Source: CAZTWC01 sp964617105 [NCBI: uncultured Myxococcia bacterium] (GTDB lineage: Bacteria > CAZTWC01). Taken from it: a DNA stretch of 8,013 bases. The position numbers and the translations under genes were made by a program. Shown here in pieces: positions 1 to 6,172 of this stretch. The DNA is taken from positions 1 to 8,013 of the forward strand of contig CAZTWC010000167.1 in assembly GCA_964617105.1 (NCBI GenBank). The letters are read 5' to 3'. Each line of letters begins with the position of its first letter. Position 1 is the first letter of the stretch. Under the pieces are notes generated by a model. The model had not been told where the DNA came from. It worked only from the letters and a program-made list of their open reading frames with translations, and did not search any database.

Positions 1-7
1 TAAATCA

Positions 8-283
8 ATGGCCTATTATGAAAATTTGCCAATATACAAGGCAATTTACGATTTGACCAAAGATGTTTTGCCGCGGGTGGGCAAGTTTCCCAAAAACTAC
101 AAGTTTAGTCTGGGCAACAGTAACCGCGTTCTTCGTGGCGGTAGTTGGAACAACAATGCCAGGAACCTGCGCGCGTCTAATCGCAACAGGAACAGGCCGG
201 ACAACAGGAACAACAATAACGGCTTTCGTTGCGCCCGGGACTGCAATATTTACTATGCCTTTGACAATATACACCTGCCTTAA
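8..283 (+). CDS. Chimeric DGR ORF: Avd-like N-terminus fused in frame to a template repeat
   Basis: This 91-residue ORF joins two parts of a diversity-generating retroelement. Residues 1-36 (starting MAYYENLPIYKAIYDL, with the later FPKNYKFSLG) resemble the first helix of Avd, the four-helix-bundle accessory protein that binds the DGR reverse transcriptase; full Avd proteins are about 110-130 residues. From residue 37 the reading frame is the template repeat: RVLRGGSW, an Asn-rich stretch, then GFRCARD, which is the C-terminal fold of FGE-sulfatase/C-type-lectin DGR targets. Twelve of residues 48-71 are Asn, as expected for an unmutated template. The simplest reading is that a deletion removed the rest of avd and fused its 5' end to the template. 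Only 7 bases precede the ATG, so the ribosome binding site cannot be judged. A TAA at 1-3 may end an upstream gene, possibly the variable target. Whether this ORF is translated is unknown; it is probably a remnant. Confidence 0.65.
   Translation: MAYYENLPIYKAIYDLTKDVLPRVGKFPKNYKFSLGNSNRVLRGGSWNNNARNLRASNRNRNRPDNRNNNNGFRCARDCNIYYAFDNIHLP
116..244 (+). repeat. DGR template repeat (TR), boundaries approximate
   Basis: The mutable positions are AAC or AAT codons throughout (residues 48-50, 53, 58, 60, 62, 66 and 68-71 of the surrounding ORF). They lie between conserved blocks encoding RVLRGGSW and GFRCAR. In known DGRs, template adenines are copied into random bases by an error-prone reverse transcriptase, and the cDNA replaces a variable repeat at the 3' end of a target gene. 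AAC/AAT codons give the greatest amino-acid diversity without creating stops. A variable repeat would show assorted residues at these sites, so this copy reads as a template and not a target. The matching variable repeat and the reverse transcriptase are not in the window. The ends are estimated from where the pattern starts and stops. Confidence 0.75.
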
Positions 284-290
284 AGCAGGT
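273..290 (+). other. Hairpin just downstream of the DGR template
   Basis: A perfect 6-bp inverted repeat, ACCTGC and GCAGGT, flanks a 6-base loop and overlaps the stop codon of the chimeric ORF. Some DGRs carry a hairpin or cruciform just after the variable repeat that helps target recognition. Finding one here after a template-like sequence is suggestive only. No T-run follows, so it is not a typical terminator. Confidence 0.4.
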
Positions 291-307
291 AGTGGTGGGT
301 GTTTATT

Positions 308-475
308 ATGACAAAAGTGGTTAGCCAGAATCTGTCCGCGGATTGCGGCTGGAGTGTGCTTTCTGTAGTCCTGCCCCTTTTCCTGGGCTGGTTTTTAGAT
401 AAGCCAGGCCGAATATTACTTAATCGGCAGCGGCTGGTAGATTATCAACAATCGAATGTGGCTGCCGGTTTTTAA
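308..475 (+). CDS. Doubtful small ORF, 55 residues
   Basis: An ATG at 308 opens 55 codons ending TAA at 473-475. The product would begin MTKVVSQNL and carry one hydrophobic stretch (WSVLSVVLPLFLGWFL, about residues 15-30) followed by a basic segment. A G-rich stretch before the ATG is only a poor ribosome binding site. I recognise no family. It occupies the place where a DGR reverse transcriptase gene would normally start, but shows no resemblance to one. It may well be non-coding; it is listed because nothing else accounts for this interval. Confidence 0.15.
   Translation: MTKVVSQNLSADCGWSVLSVVLPLFLGWFLDKPGRILLNRQRLVDYQQSNVAAGF
382..408 (+). other. Imperfect inverted repeat
   Basis: CCTGG (382-386) pairs with CCAGG (404-408), and after one bulged G, CT pairs with AG, leaving a 12-base loop. 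No T-run follows, so a terminator role is not supported. It lies inside the doubtful 55-codon ORF and may be fortuitous. Confidence 0.2.
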
Positions 476-511
476 AACACCAACCACCATACAACCACAG
501 GACACAAACCA

Positions 512-1606
512 ATGAAAACCAACCAAATCTCAGTTTATCAGGCGGTGTTACCATATCCCCAACTGTTAATCTTTCTGTTTTTATTGTTTGCCATCGCCAT
601 CTCAGTGATCTCCTGCGCTCCAGCCACAAAGCAGTTGCCGCTCTATTTTGACAATCCCTACCAGCATCCCAAGTTTCCGGAGTCGCTATATATTGCTGCC
701 AGCGGGTTTTCGGTCAAATCGATGGATGAGGCGGAAAAGCGGGCCAAAGTGAGGGTGTCTGAGCAGGTGAAGTCGCAGATTGAGTCTTTGGTGGAGGCCA
801 AAGAGCGGGATGTGCAAAGCGGGGGCAAGAGTGAGTTTAAAGGTGAGTATCTGCGGGTGCTCAGGGCTAAAACTTCTTTTTCGCATGCTGAGATGATCAA
901 AATTGACTATCAGTCCGGCCATAAATCTGCCAAGGGATTTTATGCATTTGCAACTTTAAAACGGGCGGTGATTAAAAAGGTGCTGGCCCAGGAATATCAG
1001 CGGTTGGCCCGGGAGTTTCGGGAAAAAGCCAAAGCAGCGCTTTACACTGTTTCTCCATTTACCTTTGGCCCCAACTTTAACAGCGCTGCTGACCAGATGG
1101 CGCTGATTACTGCCAAGAATTTTGAAATCAGGGCGATAGGCGGCAATTTCCGCCAATATGGGCAAGATGAAAAACTGTTTAAGCAACTGTTGGCCCAAAA
1201 GGCCAAAATAGTCTCTAGCATCAACCTGACCGTCACTTTGCGAACCAACCTGGCCCGGGCTCAGGCTGATGCTTTTTTGGCAAAGGTCAAATCAGGACTT
1301 TCAGATCTGGGAATCCGCGCCTCGCTGGGAGGCCGCTGCTTCCGCGACCAGGGCCTGGCTATCAATGCCCAGGCCAGATGTGAGCGGGGATTTTTGGGGC
1401 CGGTATGCAAATTGGACATCAAAGGGGCTATCAAAGACTGCGTGACCAACAAAACCTGGGGCAAGGTAGATCTAAGCCGGCCGGAGTTCAAAGGCGCTCA
1501 CACCAAAGACAAAGGCCAGGCCCTCCAAAAAATGATGGAAAAAGTGGAGCAGGGCAATATGGCCGATATTTTGCGACAGCAGTTATCTGGTTCGTTGCCG
1601 TTGTGA
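512..1606 (+). CDS. LPP20-like outer-membrane lipoprotein with Cys-rich C-terminal domain
   Basis: Predicted lipoprotein of 364 residues. The ATG at 512 has AGGA at 499-502 with 9-base spacing, and no other Met occurs before residue 71. Residues 15-34 form a hydrophobic signal segment ending in a lipobox-like VISC; Cys35 would be lipidated. The next residue is Ala, not Asp, consistent with sorting to the outer membrane. Residues 55-160 follow the LPP20 pattern: a P-x-x-x-Y-x-A-x-G-F-S start, a long Ala/Lys/Glu-rich helix, and a closing strand (KGFYAFATLKRA). Residues 160-364 form a second domain I cannot name, with Cys276, 290, 299 and 310, which could make two disulfides. The AsmA-like gene follows after 30 bases, suggesting co-transcription. 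LPP20-type proteins include Helicobacter Lpp20 and Vibrio FlgP; the specific role here is unknown. Confidence 0.75.
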   Translation: MKTNQISVYQAVLPYPQLLIFLFLLFAIAISVISCAPATKQLPLYFDNPYQHPKFPESLYIAASGFSVKSMDEAEKRAKVRVSEQVKSQIESLVEAKERDVQSGGKSEFKGEYLRVLRAKTSFSHAEMIKIDYQSGHKSAKGFYAFATLKRAVIKKVLAQEYQRLAREFREKAKAALYTVSPFTFGPNFNSAADQMALITAKNFEIRAIGGNFRQYGQDEKLFKQLLAQKAKIVSSINLTVTLRTNLARAQADAFLAKVKSGLSDLGIRASLGGRCFRDQGLAINAQARCERGFLGPVCKLDIKGAIKDCVTNKTWGKVDLSRPEFKGAHTKDKGQALQKMMEKVEQGNMADILRQQLSGSLPL

Positions 1607-1636
1607 GTTTTTTTAAGATGATTTAAGGCTATGACA

Positions 1637-2626
1637 ATGAATAAAAAAAAGGTTATTACCGCCATTTTGACCATATTTTTGCTGTCCGGCATATTGGCTC
1701 TCTTTTTGGGGCTAAATCTCAGTTACAACCATCTAAAGCCCAAAATTATCCAAATCGTCAAAGAGCAGACGGGCCGTGACCTCTTTATTGAGGGCGATAT
1801 TGCGCTGGCGATTTCGTTGTCACCGGAGATTGTTATTAGTAATGTTGGTTTGCAAAATGCCCCCTGGGGCTCCAGGCCAAATTTGCTTACGGTTGAAAAA
1901 ATCGGCGTTAAGGTCAATTTGTTGCCTTTAATCAGGGGCATTTTACAAATTACCCGGGTTTTCATTGAGCAACCGGACATAATTGTTGAGTTTAATAAAT
2001 CTGGTGCATCCAACTTTGATTTTACCCGGGAAAAATTGTCTGAAAAGCCAAAATCCGCTGTTGAAAACTCTAAAGACGCCAAGAAATCCTCTGAAGATAG
2101 TAATTTTGCTCTTTTTTTACATCACCTGGAGGTTATTAAACCGGTGGTTACATACAAAGACCATCAACAGCCAAACAGTTTTACTTTGCCAATTGACAAG
2201 ATAGAAATAACCAGTGATGAAAAACTCGATTTTAGTAGCGGCCGTCTGGCTGGAAAAATAGATATTCAGGCTTTAGGCGCCCGGGGATCCGTTAATGGTA
2301 AGATAGGTAATTTTAACACCTTTAGCAGGGTAGATTTATCTTTTGAAGTTGTTCACTTCCAGGTTGAAAAATGGGCCAAAATATTTGGCAGTGCCAGTCT
2401 GGATTTGGGCAATATTGATCTATCAGGAAAGTTTGTCGATAAAAAGGCAGGCATCTATCTTCTCTCTGATTTAGAGATAAATTTTCCAGAAAACCATTTG
2501 GGCGGCGGGATAATCTTTCGTAAACATAAAACACAGCCCATGTCGCTAAAAGCCTCTCTCTTTTCAAAGCAGATTGATTTAAAGCCATTTCTCTCTTTTA
2601 GCATTGCTGATAAAAATAGTGGCTGA
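1637..2626 (+). CDS. AsmA-family protein, short or C-terminally truncated
   Basis: A 329-residue membrane-anchored periplasmic protein. Residues 6-27 form one transmembrane anchor. They are followed by the AsmA N-terminal signature: LKPKIIQIVKEQTGRDLFIEG at about 33-53, SNVGLQNAPWG at 68-78, and VNLLPLIRGILQITRVFIEQP at 93-113. A Lys/Ser/Glu-rich linker (about 132-156) leads to beta-rich repeats ending near LKASLFSKQIDLKPFLSF. Proteins of this family are thought to act in outer-membrane biogenesis or lipid transport between membranes. Many are 600 residues or more, so this one lacks most of the usual C-terminal half. No clear AsmA continuation appears in other frames after the TGA. ATG 1637 is preferred because AAGG at 1625-1628 lies 8 bases upstream; the in-frame ATG at 1631 is only 2 bases from it. 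Confidence 0.75.
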   Translation: MNKKKVITAILTIFLLSGILALFLGLNLSYNHLKPKIIQIVKEQTGRDLFIEGDIALAISLSPEIVISNVGLQNAPWGSRPNLLTVEKIGVKVNLLPLIRGILQITRVFIEQPDIIVEFNKSGASNFDFTREKLSEKPKSAVENSKDAKKSSEDSNFALFLHHLEVIKPVVTYKDHQQPNSFTLPIDKIEITSDEKLDFSSGRLAGKIDIQALGARGSVNGKIGNFNTFSRVDLSFEVVHFQVEKWAKIFGSASLDLGNIDLSGKFVDKKAGIYLLSDLEINFPENHLGGGIIFRKHKTQPMSLKASLFSKQIDLKPFLSFSIADKNSG

Positions 2627-2660
2627 TACGACGTTAGTTGTGTACGTTTCAGGGCAGAAT

Positions 2661-2683
2661 GACTATATGAACCATAGTCTTTT
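2661..2683 (+). terminator. Weak terminator-like hairpin after the AsmA-like gene
   Basis: GACTAT (2661-2666) and ATAGTC (2674-2679) form a perfect 6-bp stem with a 7-base loop, followed directly by TTTT. The stem is short and AT-rich, so termination would be partial at best. It lies 35 bases past the AsmA-like stop and 29 bases before the OmpA-type start, so it could lower readthrough between the two genes. Confidence 0.3.
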
Positions 2684-2700
2684 GACTATTTCCACTACAC

Positions 2701-2705
2701 AGGAG
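2701..2705 (+). promoter_or_regulatory. Ribosome binding site deciding the OmpA-type start
   Basis: AGGAG lies 6 bases before ATG 2712. The alternative ATG at 2772 sits nearer to the hydrophobic signal segment but has only a poorly spaced AAGG, so 2712 is the better start even though it gives a long 20-residue lead before the signal segment. Confidence 0.6.
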
Positions 2706-2711
2706 TAATAA

Positions 2712-4151
2712 ATGCATCAAATAAGTCAATGGTTTACACTAAAACAAAAATACCTGGATAATCTAAAGGCAATGTTTCGGCTTGTGGTTTTGGCGACAAT
2801 TTTATTATCTCTACCCCAAACCGTCATCGCCAGCACCTACAAAATCGAGATATTTTTCAACCTCACCGATTCCTATTCCACCTATCTGACAGTGGAGAAT
2901 GAAGGGTTAGGCGGCGGCTCTTTTTCAGCCTCTGGCAACAAAATGTCCGGCTATGATTCAGTGATCTCCATCAAAGGCTCAAAACCGGTGGCGGCGGGTA
3001 AATACTCCATCTCGGGTCAGAGCGCTAAACTCAAGGGCAAACTATGTAAAAAACAGGGCATGAGCAGCCGTTGCCGGGTGCATCGCTATTTTTTACCTGA
3101 TAATGGCGACTATAAAGTTGGGGTGTGGCTGCAAAATCAGATGGCAGCCGACGGCTTTGACCTGGGATCTGATGGAACTAACTCAAATTTTGGCTCTCTG
3201 GCTGTTATTGTCAGTGATCAGCAAAAAGGGCAGATCTTTGCCTTGAAATGTTTGGGGAGATGTTCGGGGCAAAAGATAAAATACCGGTTTGGCAAGATGC
3301 CCTGGAGAACCGTTGGTTCAGTGAAAACGGGCGGCCTTTGGCAAGTGTTTGATTTTATCCCAGCTGATAACAAGGTGGAAATAGTCAACCGGTTTTATCA
3401 ACACAGCAAGGTTATCGAGGGCGAGGTGGTCAATGGTTATGGTTCAAAACCAATTGTTGGGGCCAAAGTGCAACTTATTGAAAAAGGCGGGCTAAGTGGT
3501 TCAAAAGTTGTAAAAACCGGAGCGGATGGCAAATTCAGTTTTAAAGTCGATGAAGGCTTCTATCAGGTAAAAATTTTTAACCAGGGGATGAAAAAAATTG
3601 TGCCTATCAAAATACGAGACGACTTTCCACAGCATATTTATGCTGTTTTATGGAAACCGGAAAAGATAAAGAGAGTTGAAAAAATTATTGCTACGGCCAA
3701 AAAAACTCGAAATCTACCTAAGCGAAACCGGAAAAAGGCAGGTCCAAAAGATGCTGCGGCCAAACATTCTAATATAACCCGGCAGTTAAAGTCTGGTCTG
3801 GTGGATTTACCGATTTTGTTTGAGTTCAACTCTGATCAAGTTACGCAAAGTGAAGAAAATAGCAAGGTGTTAAAACAGATTCACCAGGCTATAACAGCGG
3901 TGCAAAAAAAACAAAAAACCAAAAGAGTTCTAATTATTGGCCACACCGACAGCCGCGGCAGCCGTAAATACAACCAGATTCTTTCAATCAGGCGAGCCCA
4001 AGCAGTATCAAAATATCTGGTAAGTAAGTTCAGCGATTTGACTAAGCAGCGTTTTGTGGTGATTGGCCGGGGTGAATCGGATCCTGTTTGCCGCCAAAAT
4101 AGCGAAGAGTGTTATCAGCAGAATCGACGGGTTAGTTTTGTCAAGGAGTGA
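2712..4151 (+). CDS. OmpA-family peptidoglycan-binding protein with carboxypeptidase-regulatory-like domain
   Basis: A 479-residue exported protein. Residues 22-40 form a signal peptide with likely cleavage after VIA40, preceded by an unusually long N-terminal lead. Residues 41-230 are a beta-rich domain I do not recognise, with cysteine pairs at 112/121 and 180/184. Residues 234-305 (IEGEVVNG, then IVGAKVQL, then TGADGKFSFKV) match the carboxypeptidase-regulatory-like beta-sandwich fold. A Lys/Arg-rich linker spans about 318-352. Residues 366-477 are an OmpA C-terminal domain: ILFEFNSDQV, GHTDSRGSRKYN, LSIRRAQAV and NRRVSF. Asp413 and Arg428 correspond to the residues that bind the diaminopimelate of peptidoglycan in other OmpA domains. 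Cys460 and Cys467 may form the loop disulfide seen in some relatives. There is no transmembrane barrel signature, so it is probably a periplasmic wall-binding protein. Confidence 0.85.
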   Translation: MHQISQWFTLKQKYLDNLKAMFRLVVLATILLSLPQTVIASTYKIEIFFNLTDSYSTYLTVENEGLGGGSFSASGNKMSGYDSVISIKGSKPVAAGKYSISGQSAKLKGKLCKKQGMSSRCRVHRYFLPDNGDYKVGVWLQNQMAADGFDLGSDGTNSNFGSLAVIVSDQQKGQIFALKCLGRCSGQKIKYRFGKMPWRTVGSVKTGGLWQVFDFIPADNKVEIVNRFYQHSKVIEGEVVNGYGSKPIVGAKVQLIEKGGLSGSKVVKTGADGKFSFKVDEGFYQVKIFNQGMKKIVPIKIRDDFPQHIYAVLWKPEKIKRVEKIIATAKKTRNLPKRNRKKAGPKDAAAKHSNITRQLKSGLVDLPILFEFNSDQVTQSEENSKVLKQIHQAITAVQKKQKTKRVLIIGHTDSRGSRKYNQILSIRRAQAVSKYLVSKFSDLTKQRFVVIGRGESDPVCRQNSEECYQQNRRVSFVKE

Positions 4152-4216
4152 TGCTAGCCGGAAACCAACAACAGTATTTTGACTCGTCTATAGTCTGATC
4201 AACCAACATATTTAAT

Positions 4217-4245
4217 TTGACAAAATTAGTAATAAAAGTTATGAA
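4217..4245 (+). promoter_or_regulatory. Sigma70-like promoter for the 201-residue lipoprotein gene
   Basis: A perfect -35 TTGACA (4217-4222), a 17-base spacer and a -10 TATGAA (4240-4245) lie in an AT-rich gap. Transcription would begin near 4252, giving a leader of about 48 bases. This suggests the lipoprotein gene is transcribed separately from the OmpA-type gene. It is a sequence match only. Confidence 0.55.
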
Positions 4246-4286
4246 TTTGATAGCATTTTTTTGTTTATTAGCGTAATTTTTTTTTT

Positions 4287-4292
4287 GGAGGT
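4287..4292 (+). promoter_or_regulatory. Strong ribosome binding site
   Basis: GGAGGT lies 7 bases before ATG 4300 and fixes that start over the non-ATG start 39 bases upstream at 4261. It is the best Shine-Dalgarno match in the window, so this lipoprotein may be made in large amounts. Confidence 0.75.
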
Positions 4293-4299
4293 AGAAATT

Positions 4300-4905
4300 A
4301 TGAAGAAATACACACTATTTACACTGGCGGTATGTTTCTTGGCTGTTTTTTCAATAATGGGCTGCAAGAGCGGCGGTTCCCAGGTGGCTTCGCCAGGTGT
4401 TGATGAATGTACATTTCCCGATGATGGTGTAACGCCAGCTCCTCTTTGGGTATGTGATGCCCCGGTCCCTGGCATTGAAGTTTCTGCGGTTGGTTCGGCC
4501 GAACAGACCAAGGCTGGGTATGATTTTCAAAAAGATATGGCTGCAGCTGCTGGCCGGGAAAGATTGGCCTCTCAAATGAAGGTCAAAGTAAGTAAGATGA
4601 TCAAACGCTATGCCGAAACCACTGGAGTAGGTGAAGCCGAGACCGTTGACAAAGTTAATACCGCAGTATCAAAACTTATCACCCATGAAACTCTGGTGGG
4701 CAGTAAGATATATCGCACTCACAAAAATCCCAAAACCGGGGTTCTTTTTACTTTGGTCGGTGTAGATAAGGCAAATTTGCAAGACAATGTAAAACAGGCA
4801 GTAAACAGCAGCATGAAAAACGACAAGGCTTTATGGCAAAAATTTCAGGCCGGCAAAGCTCAGGAAGAGTTGGCTGCTGGTATCGCCAATACAAAAGCGG
4901 AATAG
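4300..4905 (+). CDS. LPP20-family lipoprotein, 201 residues
   Basis: The product starts MKKYTLFTLAV and has a lipobox at SIMGC with Cys22 as the lipidated residue; Lys23 follows, consistent with an outer-membrane destination. A Gly/Ser-rich tether comes next, then an LPP20-type domain at about 47-160: PLWVCDAP, SAVGSAEQTKAGYDF, an Ala-rich helix with GRERLASQMKVKVSKMI, and a closing hairpin with KNPKTGVLFTLVGV. Cys37 and Cys52 could form a disulfide. The last 40 residues are helical and charged. Helicobacter Lpp20 and Vibrio FlgP belong to this family and act at the outer membrane, FlgP in the flagellar H-ring region. Nothing flagellar is visible here. A separate promoter and strong ribosome binding site suggest high, independent expression. 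The role is unknown beyond envelope lipoprotein. Confidence 0.8.
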   Translation: MKKYTLFTLAVCFLAVFSIMGCKSGGSQVASPGVDECTFPDDGVTPAPLWVCDAPVPGIEVSAVGSAEQTKAGYDFQKDMAAAAGRERLASQMKVKVSKMIKRYAETTGVGEAETVDKVNTAVSKLITHETLVGSKIYRTHKNPKTGVLFTLVGVDKANLQDNVKQAVNSSMKNDKALWQKFQAGKAQEELAAGIANTKAE

Positions 4906-4974
4906 TAATATTGTGTTGTCAAAATGCAGGGGCGCAATTCATCGAGTTCCGATTTGGGTGTGGATGAGAGTATA

Positions 4975-5033
4975 TGGCGTCATAACTGATTAAGCCAGGT
5001 CTTTTGATTGTTGTCCCGGTATTGTGGCGTCAT
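4975..5033 (+). repeat. Two 9-bp direct repeats upstream of the 132-residue lipoprotein gene
   Basis: TGGCGTCAT occurs at 4975-4983 and again at 5025-5033, 50 bases apart start to start, in the gap before the start at 5075. The pair could be binding sites for a regulator or chance. I see no convincing promoter in this gap. Confidence 0.25.
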
Positions 5034-5074
5034 GCCGAGATATTAATAATGAACCGTCAGGTCAGAAGAGAGCA

Positions 5075-5473
5075 ATGTCAAAAAAAACTATATTTATCAA
5101 ATATTTGTTGCCTGGTTTGCTTTTAGTTTTTATCTTAATTAGTTGCGCTGGAGTTAGAACTACCGCCCCTCAATGGGTGATAAATCATCCCCAAAAAGGG
5201 GCGGTGGGCAAATGCGGCTGGAGTCCGGTGCCGGGAAAACAGGAAGAATTGGCCCGGACAGAGGCTTTGGTAATTTTGGCTACCCAGTATTCTGGCGCCA
5301 ATGTAGATATAAAGAAAATCTTGAACCGATATGCCACCAACGATAAGGTCAGGGCCGAGGTGATAGCCAACCACAAAATCACTATGCAGGGAATTACTGT
5401 AAAAGGAAAAATCAAAGATACCTGGAAAGATCCAAAAACCGGCATCTATTATGTCTGGATGGTGCGGGAATAA
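5075..5473 (+). CDS. Small LPP20-like lipoprotein, 132 residues
   Basis: The ATG at 5075 is preferred: a purine-rich AGAAGAG at 5065-5071 precedes it and it places the signal peptide at the N-terminus. The in-frame GTG at 5024 would add 17 polar residues first. Residues 6-23 are hydrophobic and end in LISC, with Cys24 lipidated. Residues 31-132 look like a compact LPP20 domain: APQWVINHP, a Gly-containing turn, an EELARTEALVILATQYSG helix, and the closing hairpin KDPKTGIYYVWMV. That hairpin closely matches KNPKTGVLFTLVGV of the 201-residue lipoprotein, which supports common descent. Ending immediately after the LPP20 fold makes it a minimal family member. The stop lies 23 bases from the convergent stop of the LpoB/CsgG-like gene. 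Confidence 0.7.
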   Translation: MSKKTIFIKYLLPGLLLVFILISCAGVRTTAPQWVINHPQKGAVGKCGWSPVPGKQEELARTEALVILATQYSGANVDIKKILNRYATNDKVRAEVIANHKITMQGITVKGKIKDTWKDPKTGIYYVWMVRE

Positions 5474-5496
5474 TTGTGGCGGCTTCCTTGCCCAAT

Positions 5497-6147
5497 TTAT
5501 AGCTTCTCAACTGCTCTATCGATCATTTTATGAAGATAGCTAATATCACCGCACTCTTTTTCACAATGTACAAGCACTGAAAAAACAACAACACCATCTT
5601 TGACCCTGATCCCACGAATACTCAGGTTTATCTTTTTAAATTGGCTGTAGATTTTCCGGGAAACATCTTTGGTGACATCGTAATAGAAAACATCCTCAAC
5701 CGAATTTTCTCCCACCACTATAATGTCAGCCCCTACCAATTGACCAATCTCCTTTACTTTGGCAGCATCGAACAGGTCTGATATATTGACTTTTTTTTCT
5801 GTTAAAATCTGATTGATATACTCTCGTTCAACAATTTTATAACCTTTTTTGATCAGAGCAGTGATGAATCGATCGGTGAGATGCCAGTTTTCATTGACCT
5901 TTTTTGGGACAATCACATATTGGGAGCTGCTTTTTTTACCCACCAACCTCGAGAGAAGAGATGGGTTGCTGGTTTTTTTCTCCTGAACCAATACCTTGGA
6001 ATAAAAAAGGGGAACAGCAATTTTCCCTGCCTTTTTGGCCCGCCCTTCAGCCATAGCCGATACAGTGATGTCATAGTTGTTTATGGCGCAGGAGCAAATT
6101 GAGATATACAGGTAAAATATTGGCCAAAAATATATGATTTTTCTCAT
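5497..6147 (-). CDS. LpoB/CsgG-like lipoprotein
   Basis: A 216-residue predicted lipoprotein. Residues 4-19 are hydrophobic, ending in a lipobox-like ICSC with Cys20 lipidated and Ala21 next. The mature part has the CsgG/LpoB N-terminal alpha/beta pattern: a first strand GKIAVPLFYS (41-50), a helix with LTDRFITALIKKGYKIVEREYI (about 90-111), INQILTEK, DLFD (124-127), then GQLVGADIIVVGE (135-147). Strands after that (IRGIRVKDGVVVFSVLVH) and a final helix complete one domain. LpoB activates peptidoglycan synthase PBP1b from the outer membrane; Vibrio FlgO and curli exporter CsgG share the fold. The CsgG pore-forming part does not fit in this length, so a scaffold or activator role is more likely. 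It lies 25 bases after the hendecad-repeat gene and is probably co-transcribed with it. Its ribosome binding site is weak. Confidence 0.75.
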   Translation of the reverse strand: MRKIIYFWPIFYLYISICSCAINNYDITVSAMAEGRAKKAGKIAVPLFYSKVLVQEKKTSNPSLLSRLVGKKSSSQYVIVPKKVNENWHLTDRFITALIKKGYKIVEREYINQILTEKKVNISDLFDAAKVKEIGQLVGADIIVVGENSVEDVFYYDVTKDVSRKIYSQFKKINLSIRGIRVKDGVVVFSVLVHCEKECGDISYLHKMIDRAVEKL

Positions 6148-6172
6148 GGTTATCTCATATCGGTTACAAAAA

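Noticed and set aside
261-266. Perfect -35 TTGACA before the hairpin
   Set aside because: No acceptable -10 hexamer lies 16-18 bases downstream.
5-274. 89-codon open frame on the - strand across the template
   Set aside because: It is antisense to the template repeat and only reflects its repetitive codons; the + strand reading has clear family matches.
2623-2709. Open shifted frame after the AsmA-like stop, as a sign of frameshift
   Set aside because: Its 28 codons show no AsmA-like pattern, so a frameshift is not supported.
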